DNA of 64,000 bases from Sinosporangium siamense (GTDB lineage: Bacteria > Actinomycetota > Actinomycetes > Streptosporangiales > Streptosporangiaceae). The notes beneath the pieces were generated by a model. The model made no database searches and had not been told where the DNA came from. It saw nothing but the letters and a program-made list of their open reading frames with translations. The stretch is taken from the NCBI RefSeq assembly GCF_016863435.1, contig NZ_BOOW01000041.1, forward strand, positions 91,385 through 155,384, written 5' to 3'. Positions 1 to 9,006 of this stretch are shown in pieces (the stretch's first letter is position 1; each line of letters begins with the position of its first letter). The position numbers were made by a program, and so were the translations under genes.

Positions 1-1522
1 CCGGCTCGAACGCCTGCACCGGTTTGGCCTGGTCGCGGAACCTCGGCCAGTGCGGTGTGCCGTGGCCGTTGGGGTTGCCGGTGCGGGCGAAGCGGGTCCA
101 GTAGGCGATTATCTGGCGCGACATCGTCCGCTGGGCCTCGGTGAGGCGGTCGGCGACTAGGGGGAAGAGGAAGAGCAGGTCGGAGCCGTGGTAGGCACCC
201 CAGGGAAGTTCGGGCATCTCCGGACCGAGCGTCGGGACAGTGCGGTCGGCGAACTCAAAGCCGTAAACCGGGGCTCGCTTCGCGGCGATGCGGTCGGCGG
301 TGAGGGTGGGGCAGCTCCAGACCCGGTCCGTGGCGAGTGTCGACCATGCCACTGCCGGCGACTCATAGTCAGACAACGGATATTGTGCGGTCACCTTGGC
401 GGCATTGTCCCCATAGGAGTCGGCGACAAGAGAGGCATACTGGGCCGCGTCGATACCGCCCGGGCGGGTGAAGAGCACGAACAGCCGCTCCTCGTCCCGG
501 GTGGTTCCCATCATCAGCGGCATCCGGTGGAAGCGCCCGGCGGTGAAGGCTCGCTTGGGGTCTTCGGGGAGTACGGCGGTGCCGTAGACGGGGCGGCTCA
601 GCAGCTGGGCGGTGGGATCGTCCAGCAATCCGTTGGCCCCGGCCGCAGGGATGGCACGCAGGCAGTCGATCGACTGACACCCGCGGCCGGCCATCAGTTG
701 AGTGGCGATGCCCGCCGCTTCCTCAGGGGAGGAGAAAAGGGTCGCGCCCTCAGGAGTGCCGGGGTAAAGGCCGTTCTTGGGCCAGTTGACGGTGCAGGTG
801 CCGCTCTGCATGATCGCCCGGTGGAACAACCCGGCCGCACTTGGTGAGGTGAGCTGGGCGCAGATGCTCAACGCACCCGCCGACTCGCCGAAGACCGTCA
901 CGTTGCGCGGGTCACCGCCGAACGCCCGCGCGTTGCGCTTAACCCAGCGCAGCGCGGCCTGCTGGTCCTCCAGGCCGAAGGCGCCGGAACCGGGCAGATC
1001 GGGGTGGCTGAAGGAGCCGAACACGCCGAGCCGATAGTTCACGGTCACCACGACGACGTCGCCCTGGTTCACCAGCCACGAGGCGTCGTAGAAGTCACCG
1101 GACCCGCTGGTGAAGCCGCCCCCGTGCACCCACACCATGACCGGCAGCGGCCGATTCGTTCGCCTCGGGGTGGTGACATTGAGATAGAGGCAGTCCTCGG
1201 ACTCGCTTCTGACGCTGCCGAGCTGGGGGAGCTGGGCGCAGGTGTTGCCGGGCCGGGTGGCGTCGCGCGGCTCGGTCCAGGGGGTCACCGGCTGAGGTGA
1301 GCGCCACCGCAGGTCGCCGACCGGCGGCGCGGCGAAGGGGATGCCCTCGAACAGACGCTTATCGGCGGTCACCGTGCCCCGAACCGGACCGCTGTCGGTG
1401 CGTACGACCGAGTCTCGGCTGGTGACCTCTGCAATTGAGGCATGTAAGGGTATGGCTGAGCCACCGACCATGGCCCAGACCATCGCGAAGACCGCAGCTC
1501 TTCGCGCTGTGATCAGACGCAC
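1..1522 (-). CDS. Secreted type-B carboxylesterase, 3' end beyond the window
   Basis: The minus-strand frame stays open from a GTG at 1522 to the window edge (about 507 codons), so the C-terminus is missing. AAAGGA lies 7 nt before the GTG. The product starts with a Sec-type signal (RLITARR, then a hydrophobic run to LHASIA). It has the hallmarks of the carboxylesterase type-B alpha/beta hydrolase family: EDCLYLN, the oxyanion-hole VHGGGF, the nucleophile elbow GESAGAL, a TTRDEERLF acid region, and GAYHGSDL with the catalytic His. It probably cleaves ester or carbamate bonds outside the cell; the substrate cannot be read from sequence. It is a close paralog of the gene at 2042-3649, in the same orientation, which suggests tandem duplication. 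A 519-bp spacer separates them, so each probably has its own promoter. Confidence 0.9.
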   Translation of the reverse strand, partial: MRLITARRAAVFAMVWAMVGGSAIPLHASIAEVTSRDSVVRTDSGPVRGTVTADKRLFEGIPFAAPPVGDLRWRSPQPVTPWTEPRDATRPGNTCAQLPQLGSVRSESEDCLYLNVTTPRRTNRPLPVMVWVHGGGFTSGSGDFYDASWLVNQGDVVVVTVNYRLGVFGSFSHPDLPGSGAFGLEDQQAALRWVKRNARAFGGDPRNVTVFGESAGALSICAQLTSPSAAGLFHRAIMQSGTCTVNWPKNGLYPGTPEGATLFSSPEEAAGIATQLMAGRGCQSIDCLRAIPAAGANGLLDDPTAQLLSRPVYGTAVLPEDPKRAFTAGRFHRMPLMMGTTRDEERLFVLFTRPGGIDAAQYASLVADSYGDNAAKVTAQYPLSDYESPAVAWSTLATDRVWSCPTLTADRIAAKRAPVYGFEFADRTVPTLGPEMPELPWGAYHGSDLLFLFPLVADRLTEAQRTMSRQIIAYWTRFARTGNPNGHGTPHWPRFRDQAKPVQAFEP

Positions 1523-2041
1523 CTTGTGATCCTTTCTCAGTGAATGCTTGACATGTGCCGAACACGATGGGATGGCGGCCGATGCCTGGCTCCACCCCGA
1601 AGGTGATCTTCTGCCCCTGACCTTAGAAGACCCGTCCCATCTCCTGCATCCCATTAAAAAAATCTTCTTGAAATCCATCCGACGTGCATTTATCCACTAC
1701 AGAGATTGGAACGTTCCACACAAGTCGGAGAATCAGATGAACTACTGGAATTCTCAACGAGACCACTTACACGCTCACCTGCGCCCCCTCCTCCAGCTCG
1801 CGGTCAGCGGAGCTACTTAGCGCACAAAACCAACATCACCCTATGAAATCCACAATCACCGAGAGAACGTAGCGTATCCAGCCATGTGAAAAGCACGTCG
1901 ATTGTGCTTTTACAAATCGCCAAACGCCCGAGGCCCAGATGTCCCCTGACCCGACCACCGGGGCCACGTCACACAGGCACGCGGCCCCGGCCAGGCTCAT
2001 GCCGTACGGCGAGGGGCCTTCCTGGCGGGGCCGGATACGGT
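1523..2041. other. Intergenic spacer between tandem esterases
   Basis: No convincing gene. The part at about 1650-1750 is clearly AT-richer than its surroundings and is the likely promoter of the minus-strand esterase that starts at 1522. The right end holds the hairpin listed at 1983-2032. Confidence 0.6.
1983..2032 (-). terminator. Probable terminator hairpin after the second esterase
   Basis: GGCCCCGGCCAGG (1983-1995) pairs with CCTGGCGGGGCC (2021-2032) with one bulge. The loop contains the 10-bp palindrome GCCGTACGGC that recurs in this window. It begins 10 nt past the stop codon of the esterase at 2042-3649. There is no T-tract, as is usual in actinobacteria. Confidence 0.55.
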
Positions 2042-3649
2042 TCAGGTGAGCCCGTCCCAGAAGGAGCACTGGTGGCGGGAGGCGAAGTTGACCGGGTGGA
2101 TGCCCTGTAGGCCGGTGGTGAAAGTCTGGGCGTTGTTTCCGCTGAAGCGGGCCCAGTGGGGGGAGCCGAGGCCGTTGGGGTCGCCGGTGCGGGCGAATCT
2201 GGTCCAATATTTCGTGACCTGTCGGGAAAGCACGGCCTGTGCCTGGTTCAGGTCTCCGCCGGGGACCGGGAACAGGTAGGGCAGCTCCGAGCCGTGATAG
2301 GCGCCCAAGGGGAACCCGGGTGCCGTTACCCGGGGAAAGAGGTTGGGCGCCTGTCTGTCGGCGAACTCATAGGCATATGTCGGCACATGCTTGGCCACGG
2401 AGCGATTGCCACTTAAGGTGGGGCAGCTCCAGATCCGGTCGGTCATGGCGGACGCCCAGGCCATGCCGGGTGACGGGTAGGCGTGGACCGGGTAACGCTC
2501 GGCGACCAGGGGGGCCTTGTCGCCGAAGGACGTGGCCAGCAGTGAGGTGTAGCGGGCCTCGTCGATGCCGTTGCCGTACATCCAGGACACATAAAGCCGG
2601 TGCTCGTCCCGGGTCGTCCCCATCATGATGGGTACGCGGTGGAACCGCCCGGTGGTGAGTGACACCCCGGGGTGCTCGGGGAGCACGGAGGTTCGGTAGG
2701 CGGGCCGGGCGAGGCCGGGTGCGAGCGGGTCGTTCATGATGGCCGCCACGGGCACCCGGCGCAGGCAGTTCACGGTGGTGCAGCGCTGTGAGGCCATCAA
2801 CGCCGCCCCAAGATTGTTGATCTCGTCGACGGGTGCCCACTGGCTGCCCTCGGGGATGCCCGGCTGCAGGCCGCCGCGCGGCCAGCTGATGGTGCAGGCG
2901 CCGCTCTGGATGATGGCCTTGTGGAACAGCCCCATCGCGCCGGGCGAGACGAGTTGCGCGCACGTGCTCATGCCGCCGGCGGACTCGCCGAGGAGGGTGA
3001 CGTTGCGCGGGTCACCGCCGAAGGCGGCGGCGTTGCGCCGGACCCACCGCAGGGCGGCCTGCTGGTCCTGAAGGCCGAACGTGCCAGAGCCGGGAAGGCC
3101 CTGGTGGCCGAAGTAGCCGAGCACCCCCACGCGGTAGTTGATGGTCACCACGACGATATCGCCCTGCTCAACAATGCGTGCCGCGTTGTAGTCGCCACCC
3201 GAACCGGAGACGAACCCACCTCCGTGCACCCACACCATGACCGGCTTGGGATGATCGGTCCGGCGCGGGGTGAAGACATTGAGATAGAGGCAGTCCTCCG
3301 ACTCGCTGCCCTCCGCTCCCCTAAGCGGCGCCGGCAACTGGGCGCACACGGCTCCGGGTTTGGTGACGTCGCGTGTCTCATGCCACGGTGCGGGGGGCTG
3401 GGGGGCACGCCAGCGCAAATTGCCGACGGGGGGCGCTGCGTAGGGAATGCCCTGGAATCGCCGGTGGGTGCCGGCTACGGTGCCCCGGACCGGGCCGGCG
3501 TCGGTGCGCACGACGGCGCTGACCGCGTCGTCGCCGGAATCGGGTTCGGCGAGGGCAGGTAGGGCTAGCGCGTTCGACGTCGGCACGGCCAACACCGCCG
3601 TGCACGCCATTGTGATCGCAATGGCGGCTCGTCGTACGTACGTTCGCAC
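2042..3649 (-). CDS. Secreted type-B carboxylesterase
   Basis: A complete 535-aa alpha/beta hydrolase of the carboxylesterase type-B/para-nitrobenzyl esterase family. It starts at GTG 3649 with AGGAG 6 nt upstream. A Sec signal peptide (MRTYVRR, hydrophobic run, cleavage near NALA) marks it as exported. Family motifs run in order: FQGIPYAAPP, EDCLYLN, VHGGGFVSGSGG, LLGESAGGMS with the nucleophile Ser, TTRDEHRLY for the acidic residue, and AYHGSELPYLF with the His. The Trp-Thr-Arg-Phe-Ala-Arg-Thr-Gly-Asp-Pro-Asn signature near the C-terminus is also typical. The length matches the family. The upstream neighbour at 1-1522 is a paralog. Reaction: hydrolysis of carboxylic esters outside the cell; the true substrate is unknown. 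Confidence 0.93.
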   Translation of the reverse strand: MRTYVRRAAIAITMACTAVLAVPTSNALALPALAEPDSGDDAVSAVVRTDAGPVRGTVAGTHRRFQGIPYAAPPVGNLRWRAPQPPAPWHETRDVTKPGAVCAQLPAPLRGAEGSESEDCLYLNVFTPRRTDHPKPVMVWVHGGGFVSGSGGDYNAARIVEQGDIVVVTINYRVGVLGYFGHQGLPGSGTFGLQDQQAALRWVRRNAAAFGGDPRNVTLLGESAGGMSTCAQLVSPGAMGLFHKAIIQSGACTISWPRGGLQPGIPEGSQWAPVDEINNLGAALMASQRCTTVNCLRRVPVAAIMNDPLAPGLARPAYRTSVLPEHPGVSLTTGRFHRVPIMMGTTRDEHRLYVSWMYGNGIDEARYTSLLATSFGDKAPLVAERYPVHAYPSPGMAWASAMTDRIWSCPTLSGNRSVAKHVPTYAYEFADRQAPNLFPRVTAPGFPLGAYHGSELPYLFPVPGGDLNQAQAVLSRQVTKYWTRFARTGDPNGLGSPHWARFSGNNAQTFTTGLQGIHPVNFASRHQCSFWDGLT

Positions 3650-3943
3650 CTTGCTCTCCTCTCGCGCTGGCGCCTATCCGGCAACCCTCGCGACAAGGTT
3701 CGAACGCCCCACATGTCCCGTTCATGACACGAGCCAAGAAATATGAGCAAGTTTCGCGAATCCAGATTTATCGTGAAATAAGTGGACCAAGGGTACGCTC
3801 TTATACACTTAGCGTCACAGCCGAAATCGGGGGATACGACCGCTGCTCCTCCCTCGGGGAGAAGGGCTCCTCCTCCCCCGGCGGGAACCGGGGTGACCAT
3901 TTGACCGATGTGACGCCTGAGGCGTTCACACCAGGCTCTGAGC

Positions 3944-4528
3944 ATGAGCATACGCAAGATCGCAAGAGTCCTGACGGTGACAACGGCGTTGGACTCAGCG
4001 ATGGCGGCCCTGACAGCCGCGGCGTAGGCGGCCCCGGCCCGCTGCGACAAGGCGGCGCGGCAGAGCAGGCTCGACGCCCTGGTGCGCGGCGGGGGCGTGC
4101 CGGGCGCGACACTTGCCGTCGACCTGCCCGACGGCACCACGCTGCACGAGGTCACCGCGTGGAACGCGACAAGTGCGGGCGCCTCGGGGGCCCTCATCTC
4201 GACCCCCGCCGACGTCAACCGCTTCTTCGCGGCCCTGCTGAACGGCAGGCTCCTGCGCCCCGCCGAACTCTCGGCGATGCGCTCGACCGTGCCCGCCGAC
4301 CCCGCCCGCATGTGGCCGGGCGCCCAATCCGGGCTCGGCGTCTACAAAACAGCCCTCCAAGGCTGCAAGGGCGAGTGGTGGGGGCACCGCGGCTCCTTCT
4401 TCGGATATCGCACCATCTCCGCCACCACTCCCGACGGCAGACAGGCGACAATCGCCCTCAACCAGCACCCCACCCCATCACTCGGCGCAGCCCAGGAACT
4501 GATCACCACCACCCTCTGCGACCTATAA
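3944..4528 (+). pseudogene. Decayed serine beta-lactamase/DD-carboxypeptidase-family gene
   Basis: From ATG 3944 the frame encodes a signal peptide (MSIRKIARVLTVTTALDSA and on to LTAAA), then an in-frame TAG at about 4025. The same frame then continues without a shift as CDKAARQSRLDALVRGGGVPGATLAVD and into the family's C-terminal half: ALISTPADVNRFFAALL, a WGHRGSFFGYRT segment (equivalent of the HxG box) and an SLNQ-like IALNQ. The central segment that should carry SxxK and YxN is absent: the text jumps from PGATLAVD to PDGTTLHEVTAWN. So there are two lesions, a nonsense codon and an internal in-frame deletion of perhaps 150-200 residues. A shorter 148-aa ORF from GTG 4082 stays open but cannot be catalytic. 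Confidence 0.75.
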
Positions 4529-4531
4529 CCG

Positions 4532-4567
4532 ATACGGCACGAGCCGAAGAACACGGCTGTGCCGTAT
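4532..4567. terminator. Bidirectional terminator hairpin
   Basis: ATACGGCAC-G-AGCCG pairs with CGGCT-GTGCCGTAT: 14 bp with a single bulge and a 7-nt loop. It lies between the convergent ends of the pseudogene (4528) and glyA (4583). It carries the TACGGC/GCCGTA ends seen at several other gene ends here. Confidence 0.75.
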
Positions 4568-4582
4568 GCCGCTCGGGACCGG

Positions 4583-5893
4583 TCACGCCGAGGAGCCGAG
4601 CCCGGGGTAGAGCGGGTGCCTGCGGGCCAGCTTGCGGACCTCGGCGCGGAGCGCCAGGACGGCCGGGTCGTGGGCCGGCGACTCGGCGGGCAGCACCAGG
4701 GCGCGGGCGATGATGTCGGCGACCTCGGCGAACGCCTCGGCCTCGAACCCGCGTGTGGCCAGGGCGGCGGTCCCGATGCGCAGCCCTGAGGTGACCATCG
4801 CCGGACGGGGGTCGAACGGCACGGCGTTGCGGTTGACCGTGATGTCCACCGCGGCGAGCCGGTCCTCGGCCTGCTTGCCGTTCATGGCCGACGCGGTGAG
4901 GTCGACCAGCACCAAATGTACGTCGGTGCCGCCGGTGAGCACTTTGATCCCGGCGGCGGCGGTGTCGTCGCATGTGAGCCGGTCGGCGATGATCCGGGCG
5001 CCGGTCAGGGTCCGCCGCTGACGCTCGGCGAACTCCGGCCGGGCCGCCATCAGGAACGCGGCGGCCTTGGCCGCGATCACGTGCTCCAGCGGCCCGCCCT
5101 GCTGGCCGGGGAAGACCGCGGAGTTGACCTTCTTCGCGAGGTCGGAGTCGTTTGTGAGGATGAACCCGCCGCGCGGGCCACCGAGCGTCTTGTGCGTGGT
5201 CGACGTGGTGACGTGCGCGTGCGGCACCGGTGAGGGATACAGGTCCGCGGCGACAAGCCCCGCGAAATGCGCCATGTCCACCATCAGGAAGGCCCCCACC
5301 TCATCGCAGATCGCGCGGAACCTAGCGAAGTCCAGCTGCCTGCAATAGGCCGACCACCCGGCGATGACGAGCCGAGGCCGGTGCTCGCGGGCAAGCCGGG
5401 CCACCTGCTCCATGTCCACCTGAAGGTCGTGCTCGGTGACCTCGTACGGAACGACCTTGTAGAGCAGCCCCGAGAAGTTGATCCGCATTCCGTGGGTGAG
5501 ATGCCCGCCGTGGGCGAGCGACAGGCCGAGGATCGTGTCCCCGGGGTCGATCAGCGCCTGCATGGCGGCCGCGTTGGCCTGCGCGCCGGAGTGCGGCTGC
5601 ACGTTGGCGAACTTCGCCCCGAACAGCCCGGTGACGCGCTCGATCGCGAGCCGCTCGATTTCGTCGACGTGCTCGCAGCCGCCGTAGTAGCGGCGCCCGG
5701 GATAACCCTCGGCGTACTTGTTGGTCAGCACCGAGCCCTGCGCCTCCATCACGCCGAGGGGGGCGTGGTTCTCCGAGGCGATCATTTCCAGGCCCGTCTG
5801 CTGGCGGGCGAGCTCGCGGTCGATGAGCTCGGCCACCTCCGGGTCGAGCTCACGCAGGGAGGCGTTGAGAATCGAGGCGGTTGATTGAATCAT
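4583..5893 (-). CDS. glyA: Serine hydroxymethyltransferase
   Basis: A 436-aa PLP enzyme that interconverts serine plus tetrahydrofolate with glycine plus methylene-tetrahydrofolate, supplying one-carbon units. Visible family features include EMIASENH near the N-terminus, [38 protein letters not shown], and the PLP-lysine box [12 protein letters not shown]. That box has Gly where Arg is more usual after the Leu. The C-terminal part contains [10 protein letters not shown] chose ATG 5893 because AAGGA lies 6 nt upstream; an in-frame start at 5980 would add 29 proline-rich residues with no support. It lies 90 nt downstream of the M20 deacylase on the same strand. A GlxA-type regulator diverges from that gene, so this may be a second, catabolic SHMT rather than the housekeeping copy. 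Confidence 0.93.
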   Translation of the reverse strand: MIQSTASILNASLRELDPEVAELIDRELARQQTGLEMIASENHAPLGVMEAQGSVLTNKYAEGYPGRRYYGGCEHVDEIERLAIERVTGLFGAKFANVQPHSGAQANAAAMQALIDPGDTILGLSLAHGGHLTHGMRINFSGLLYKVVPYEVTEHDLQVDMEQVARLAREHRPRLVIAGWSAYCRQLDFARFRAICDEVGAFLMVDMAHFAGLVAADLYPSPVPHAHVTTSTTHKTLGGPRGGFILTNDSDLAKKVNSAVFPGQQGGPLEHVIAAKAAAFLMAARPEFAERQRRTLTGARIIADRLTCDDTAAAGIKVLTGGTDVHLVLVDLTASAMNGKQAEDRLAAVDITVNRNAVPFDPRPAMVTSGLRIGTAALATRGFEAEAFAEVADIIARALVLPAESPAHDPAVLALRAEVRKLARRHPLYPGLGSSA

Positions 5894-5966
5894 GGTCTTC
5901 CTTAGTTCGCAGCTTCGCGGCACAGTGACCGGCGGCGTCGATGGTCTCACCGATCCGCCTCCCGAC

Positions 5967-5984
5967 GGCGGTGAACCCACCGCC
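5967..5984 (-). terminator. Small hairpin between the M20 gene and glyA
   Basis: GGCGGTG-AACC-CACCGCC forms a perfect 7-bp stem with a 4-nt loop right at the stop codon of the M20 gene. It may attenuate readthrough into glyA or stabilise the transcript end. No T-tract. Confidence 0.4.
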
Positions 5985-7099
5985 TACAACTCACACCAGG
6001 ACCGGCAGATTTGCTCGACGATCGCTACCGACTCGGCGATCCGTCGCATCGAACACCATTCATCGGTGACGTGCGCCTGGTCCGGTTCGCCGGGCCCGCA
6101 GATCACCGTCGGCACGGATCCGAGCGCGGGCGCGAGCACCGCGGCGTCGGTGAAGAACGTCATCGCCCTCGGCTCACCCTGCGGCACGCCGGTGATCGCC
6201 TGAACGGCGGCGGCCACAGAGGCCGCCCACTCGCCGTCCGGGTCCGTCCACACCGCGGGCACGTCGACCAGCGGCTCCCACTCCACATACGGCCCGGCGC
6301 AGGCAGCCAGCTCCTCCGCCACGACGTCGTGCCGCTGCCCGGTGACGGTTCGCACGTCGAGCGTCATCTCCGCCCGATCCGGTACGGAGTTCGTATTGAG
6401 CCCGCCGTGGAACGTGGCGACGTTGAGCGTCGGGGCGCCCATCACCAGGTGCGGCGCGTCGGGAAACGTGTGGCCGTCCAGCCGCACGGCGGCGTGCGCG
6501 AGCCGTACGACCGCGTTCACACCGAGCGACGGCATCGATCCGTGCGCGGTGACCCCGGCGGCGTGGCCTTTGAGCCACAGTGCTCCCTTGTGGCCGTAGG
6601 CGACGGAGTTGCCGGTCGGCTCGGTGATCATCAGCGGCCCGCCGGGCCGGCCCCGCAGGAGCGGCACCGCGGCTCGTGCGCCGTCGCACCCCGTCTCCTC
6701 GGCAGCGGTCAGCACGATCCGGATCCCGGCCCGGCGGGCGCGCCCGGACGTAAGCCGGGTGGCCGCCGTCACGATCGCGGCCACTCCGCCCTTCATGTCG
6801 CTGGTGCCGCGGCCGTAAAGGCGGTCGCCGTCCGCCTCGCCCGCGTGCGGGTCGTGCCGCCATGGCCGGGCCCCGAGCGGGACGGTGTCCAGATGCCCGG
6901 AGAGGCAGAGCGGCGGCACATCCCGGTCGATCGCCCACTCCGCGACGAGACCGCCCCGGCCTGGCGCGTGTTCGACGGTCCGCACGTCGAATCCCGCATC
7001 TCCGAGCAGTGGGGCGAGTACGGCGACGGCCTCGTTCTCCCCGTGCCCGGCGGTGTCGAGCGCGACAAGGCGCCTGGTCAAGGCGACGGCTTCACTCAT
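5984..7099 (-). CDS. M20-family metallopeptidase/deacylase (ArgE/DapE type)
   Basis: A 371-aa di-zinc hydrolase of the M20 family (acetylornithine deacetylase, succinyl-diaminopimelate desuccinylase and relatives). Metal and catalytic landmarks are visible: LSGHLDTVP (His and the Asp two residues on), YGRGTSDMKGG (bridging Asp), LTAAEETGCDG (catalytic Glu-Glu) and MITEPTGN. A dimerisation-domain stretch (GVTAHGSMPSLGVNA) follows, and a C-terminal DQAHVTDEW supplies the last His. I chose ATG 7099 (GGAGG 8 nt upstream) over an in-frame start at 7144. It is probably co-transcribed with glyA and divergent from the GlxA-type regulator at 7171, which suggests a small amino-acid or N-acyl-amino-acid catabolic unit. 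The exact substrate is not evident. Confidence 0.88.
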   Translation of the reverse strand: MSEAVALTRRLVALDTAGHGENEAVAVLAPLLGDAGFDVRTVEHAPGRGGLVAEWAIDRDVPPLCLSGHLDTVPLGARPWRHDPHAGEADGDRLYGRGTSDMKGGVAAIVTAATRLTSGRARRAGIRIVLTAAEETGCDGARAAVPLLRGRPGGPLMITEPTGNSVAYGHKGALWLKGHAAGVTAHGSMPSLGVNAVVRLAHAAVRLDGHTFPDAPHLVMGAPTLNVATFHGGLNTNSVPDRAEMTLDVRTVTGQRHDVVAEELAACAGPYVEWEPLVDVPAVWTDPDGEWAASVAAAVQAITGVPQGEPRAMTFFTDAAVLAPALGSVPTVICGPGEPDQAHVTDEWCSMRRIAESVAIVEQICRSWCEL

Positions 7100-7170
7100 G
7101 CCCCGATCCTCCACGGCGTCCCGCTCCTGGAGGGAGTGGCGCAAGTGACATTCTGTGATACTTTCCCGCC

Positions 7171-8163
7171 ATGCATCGAGTTGTCGTCCTCGCTCTCGAC
7201 GAGCTGGTCCTGCTGGACTTCGGTGCGGCGTCGCAGTTCTTCGGGCATCGGCACCGTGATCCCGATCCGGCGCAATACGAGTTCCAGGTGTGCACCGCAG
7301 GCGGCGCGCCGGTGCGCACCGCCTGCGGCGTGACCGTCACCGGCCAGGGCGGACTAGAGCTGCTCGGCCACGCCGACACCGTGATCGTCCCGGGCTACGG
7401 CCCCATCACCGACCCGCTGCCCACCGCCACGGTGTCGGCGCTCCGCGGGGCCGCGGCCAGGGGCGCCCGGATGGTGTCGATCTGCACCGGAGCCTTCGCC
7501 CTGGGGCACAGCGGCCTGCTCGACGGCAGGCGCGCGACCACCCACTGGGCGGTCGCCGACGACATGAGCCGCCTGTTCCCGGCGGCGAAGGTCGAGGCGA
7601 ACGTCCTCTACGTCGACGACGGCGACGTGCTCTCCTCGGGAGGTGTCGCCGCGGGCATCGACCTGTGCCTGCACATCGTGCGCAACGACTTCGGCGCCGA
7701 GGTGGCCAACAGGATCGCCCGGCGCACCCTGGTCGCGCCGCACCGGGCCGGTGACCAGGCCCAGTTCGTCGAGCACCGCCTCCCCCACCCCGTCACGCCC
7801 ACCATCGACATGGCGCGGCTGCTGAGCTGGCTCGACGACCGGCTGGAGCGGCCGTTGAGTGTCGCGGAGATGGCCGGCCACATCGGCTACAGCACCCGTT
7901 CCTTCGGGCGCCACTTCCGGGCGCAGTTCGGGACCTCGCCGTGGAAGTGGGTCGCGCGCCAGCGCGTCCTGCGGGCGCAGCGGCTGCTTGAGGCGTCCGA
8001 CCTCACGGTCGCCCAGATCGCCACCCGATGCGGGTTCGAGTCGACGGTGGCCTTCCGGCGGAGGTTCCGCGAGCTTGTGCACATCTCCCCGTCGGACTAC
8101 CGCCGGGCCTTCCGCACCACACCGAACGGCAGCGCGCACGCGTCAGGGCACACGCCGGCCTGA
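7171..8163 (+). CDS. GlxA-family transcriptional regulator (DJ-1/PfpI plus AraC HTH)
   Basis: A 330-aa two-domain regulator. Residues 1-180 form a class-I glutamine-amidotransferase/DJ-1-like domain with the SICTGAFALG elbow and an RRATTHW motif. The last 100 residues are an AraC/XylS double helix-turn-helix (SVAEMAGHIGYSTRSFGRHF and IATRCGFESTVAFRRRFREL). Regulators of this type often control the breakdown of amino acids or quaternary amines and sit beside their targets. This one diverges from the M20/glyA unit with only 71 bp between start codons, so those genes are the likely targets. ATG 7171 follows a GATACT-like -10 box very closely, so the transcript may be nearly leaderless; no clear Shine-Dalgarno is seen. 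Confidence 0.88.
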   Translation: MHRVVVLALDELVLLDFGAASQFFGHRHRDPDPAQYEFQVCTAGGAPVRTACGVTVTGQGGLELLGHADTVIVPGYGPITDPLPTATVSALRGAAARGARMVSICTGAFALGHSGLLDGRRATTHWAVADDMSRLFPAAKVEANVLYVDDGDVLSSGGVAAGIDLCLHIVRNDFGAEVANRIARRTLVAPHRAGDQAQFVEHRLPHPVTPTIDMARLLSWLDDRLERPLSVAEMAGHIGYSTRSFGRHFRAQFGTSPWKWVARQRVLRAQRLLEASDLTVAQIATRCGFESTVAFRRRFRELVHISPSDYRRAFRTTPNGSAHASGHTPA

Positions 8164-8173
8164 CATGGCGGAG

Positions 8174-8208
8174 TACGGTGCCCCTGGCGCATGGCCGGGG
8201 GCACCGTA
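8174..8208. terminator. Bidirectional terminator hairpin
   Basis: TACGGTGCCCC (8174-8184) pairs perfectly with GGGGCACCGTA at 8198-8208. It lies between the convergent ends of the GlxA regulator (8163) and the PfpI-family gene (8218). Confidence 0.8.
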
Positions 8209-8217
8209 CCCACCCGA

Positions 8218-8937
8218 TCAGCCCGCGGTGTCCGGAAGGTCCACCCCGAGCCTCTTGGCGGCCCGCCGCGCGGTCTCCTCGCGCTGAGCGGTCAGCTTCG
8301 CCACCGAGACCCGGGCCGCCTCCAGCACCTCGGCGGGCGCGGACTGCGGTGTCCCGCTGTCGAACGGCGGCTCCGGCGCATATTGCATGGCGAGCTGGAT
8401 GCGTTCGGCGGCCCGCCTGCCGCGGAGTCCGGCGGCCAGGCGCAGGGCACCGTCGATGCCCGCCGTGACGCCGGCGGCGAAGACCCAGTTCCCGTCGACG
8501 ACGACACGCTCGTCGACGGGGGTCGCGCCGAAATAGGGCAGCAGGTGGAACGCCGACCAGTGCGTCGTCGCGCGCCGACCCACGAGCAGGCCGGCGGCGC
8601 CGCAGATGAGCGCTCCCGTGCACACGGAGAACACGGAATGCGCGCCCAGGGCCTGGCGCCGGACCCAGTCCAGCACCTCGTCGTCCTCCATCAGCGCCTC
8701 CTGCCCGAAGCCGCCGGGCACGTGCAGCACGTCGAGCTGCGGCGCCTCGGCCAGCGTGGCGTCTGCCGTCAGCTTCAGACCGTGGATGTCCCGGACGGGG
8801 TCGGTCGTCTTGCCGAACACCGAGTAGGTGGAGTTCGGGATCTGGGAGAGCACTTCGAACGGCCCGGTCAGGTCGATCTGGTCGAGGCCCTCGAAAAGAA
8901 ACGACCCGATCTTCAGGTGCCGGTCGTGCGGAATCAT
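8218..8937 (-). CDS. DJ-1/PfpI-family protein, isonitrile hydratase-like
   Basis: About 239 aa. Opens LKIGSFLFEGLDQIDLTGP, followed by a glutamine-amidotransferase-like fold with the nucleophile elbow FSVCTGALICG and the RRATTHWSAFHLLPYFG block. This is the layout of cyclohexyl-isocyanide (isonitrile) hydratases of the DJ-1 superfamily, which turn isonitriles into N-formamides; the assignment rests on overall motif resemblance. No DNA-binding domain follows, unlike the neighbour at 7171. Start uncertain: ATG 8937 has GGAG 10 nt upstream, while GTG 8988 has GGGAG 5 nt upstream but adds a poorly conserved-looking leader. It lies just downstream of the PEBP gene and is probably the last gene of the 11496-to-8218 operon. 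Confidence 0.8.
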   Translation of the reverse strand: MIPHDRHLKIGSFLFEGLDQIDLTGPFEVLSQIPNSTYSVFGKTTDPVRDIHGLKLTADATLAEAPQLDVLHVPGGFGQEALMEDDEVLDWVRRQALGAHSVFSVCTGALICGAAGLLVGRRATTHWSAFHLLPYFGATPVDERVVVDGNWVFAAGVTAGIDGALRLAAGLRGRRAAERIQLAMQYAPEPPFDSGTPQSAPAEVLEAARVSVAKLTAQREETARRAAKRLGVDLPDTAG

Positions 8938-9006
8938 CGGTTTTGGGCTCCGTTCGCCTTGGTGGTCATGGTTGGTTATGCCGGTCACGCTGCTCCCGGC
9001 ACCCGC

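Noticed and set aside
3683..3720. GTTCGAAC-like tRNA T-loop
   Set aside because: No acceptor, D or anticodon arms fit around it.
5894..5983. Possible glycine or THF riboswitch before glyA
   Set aside because: Only 90 bp; neither the tandem glycine aptamer core nor a THF-type core is visible, only a 7-bp hairpin.
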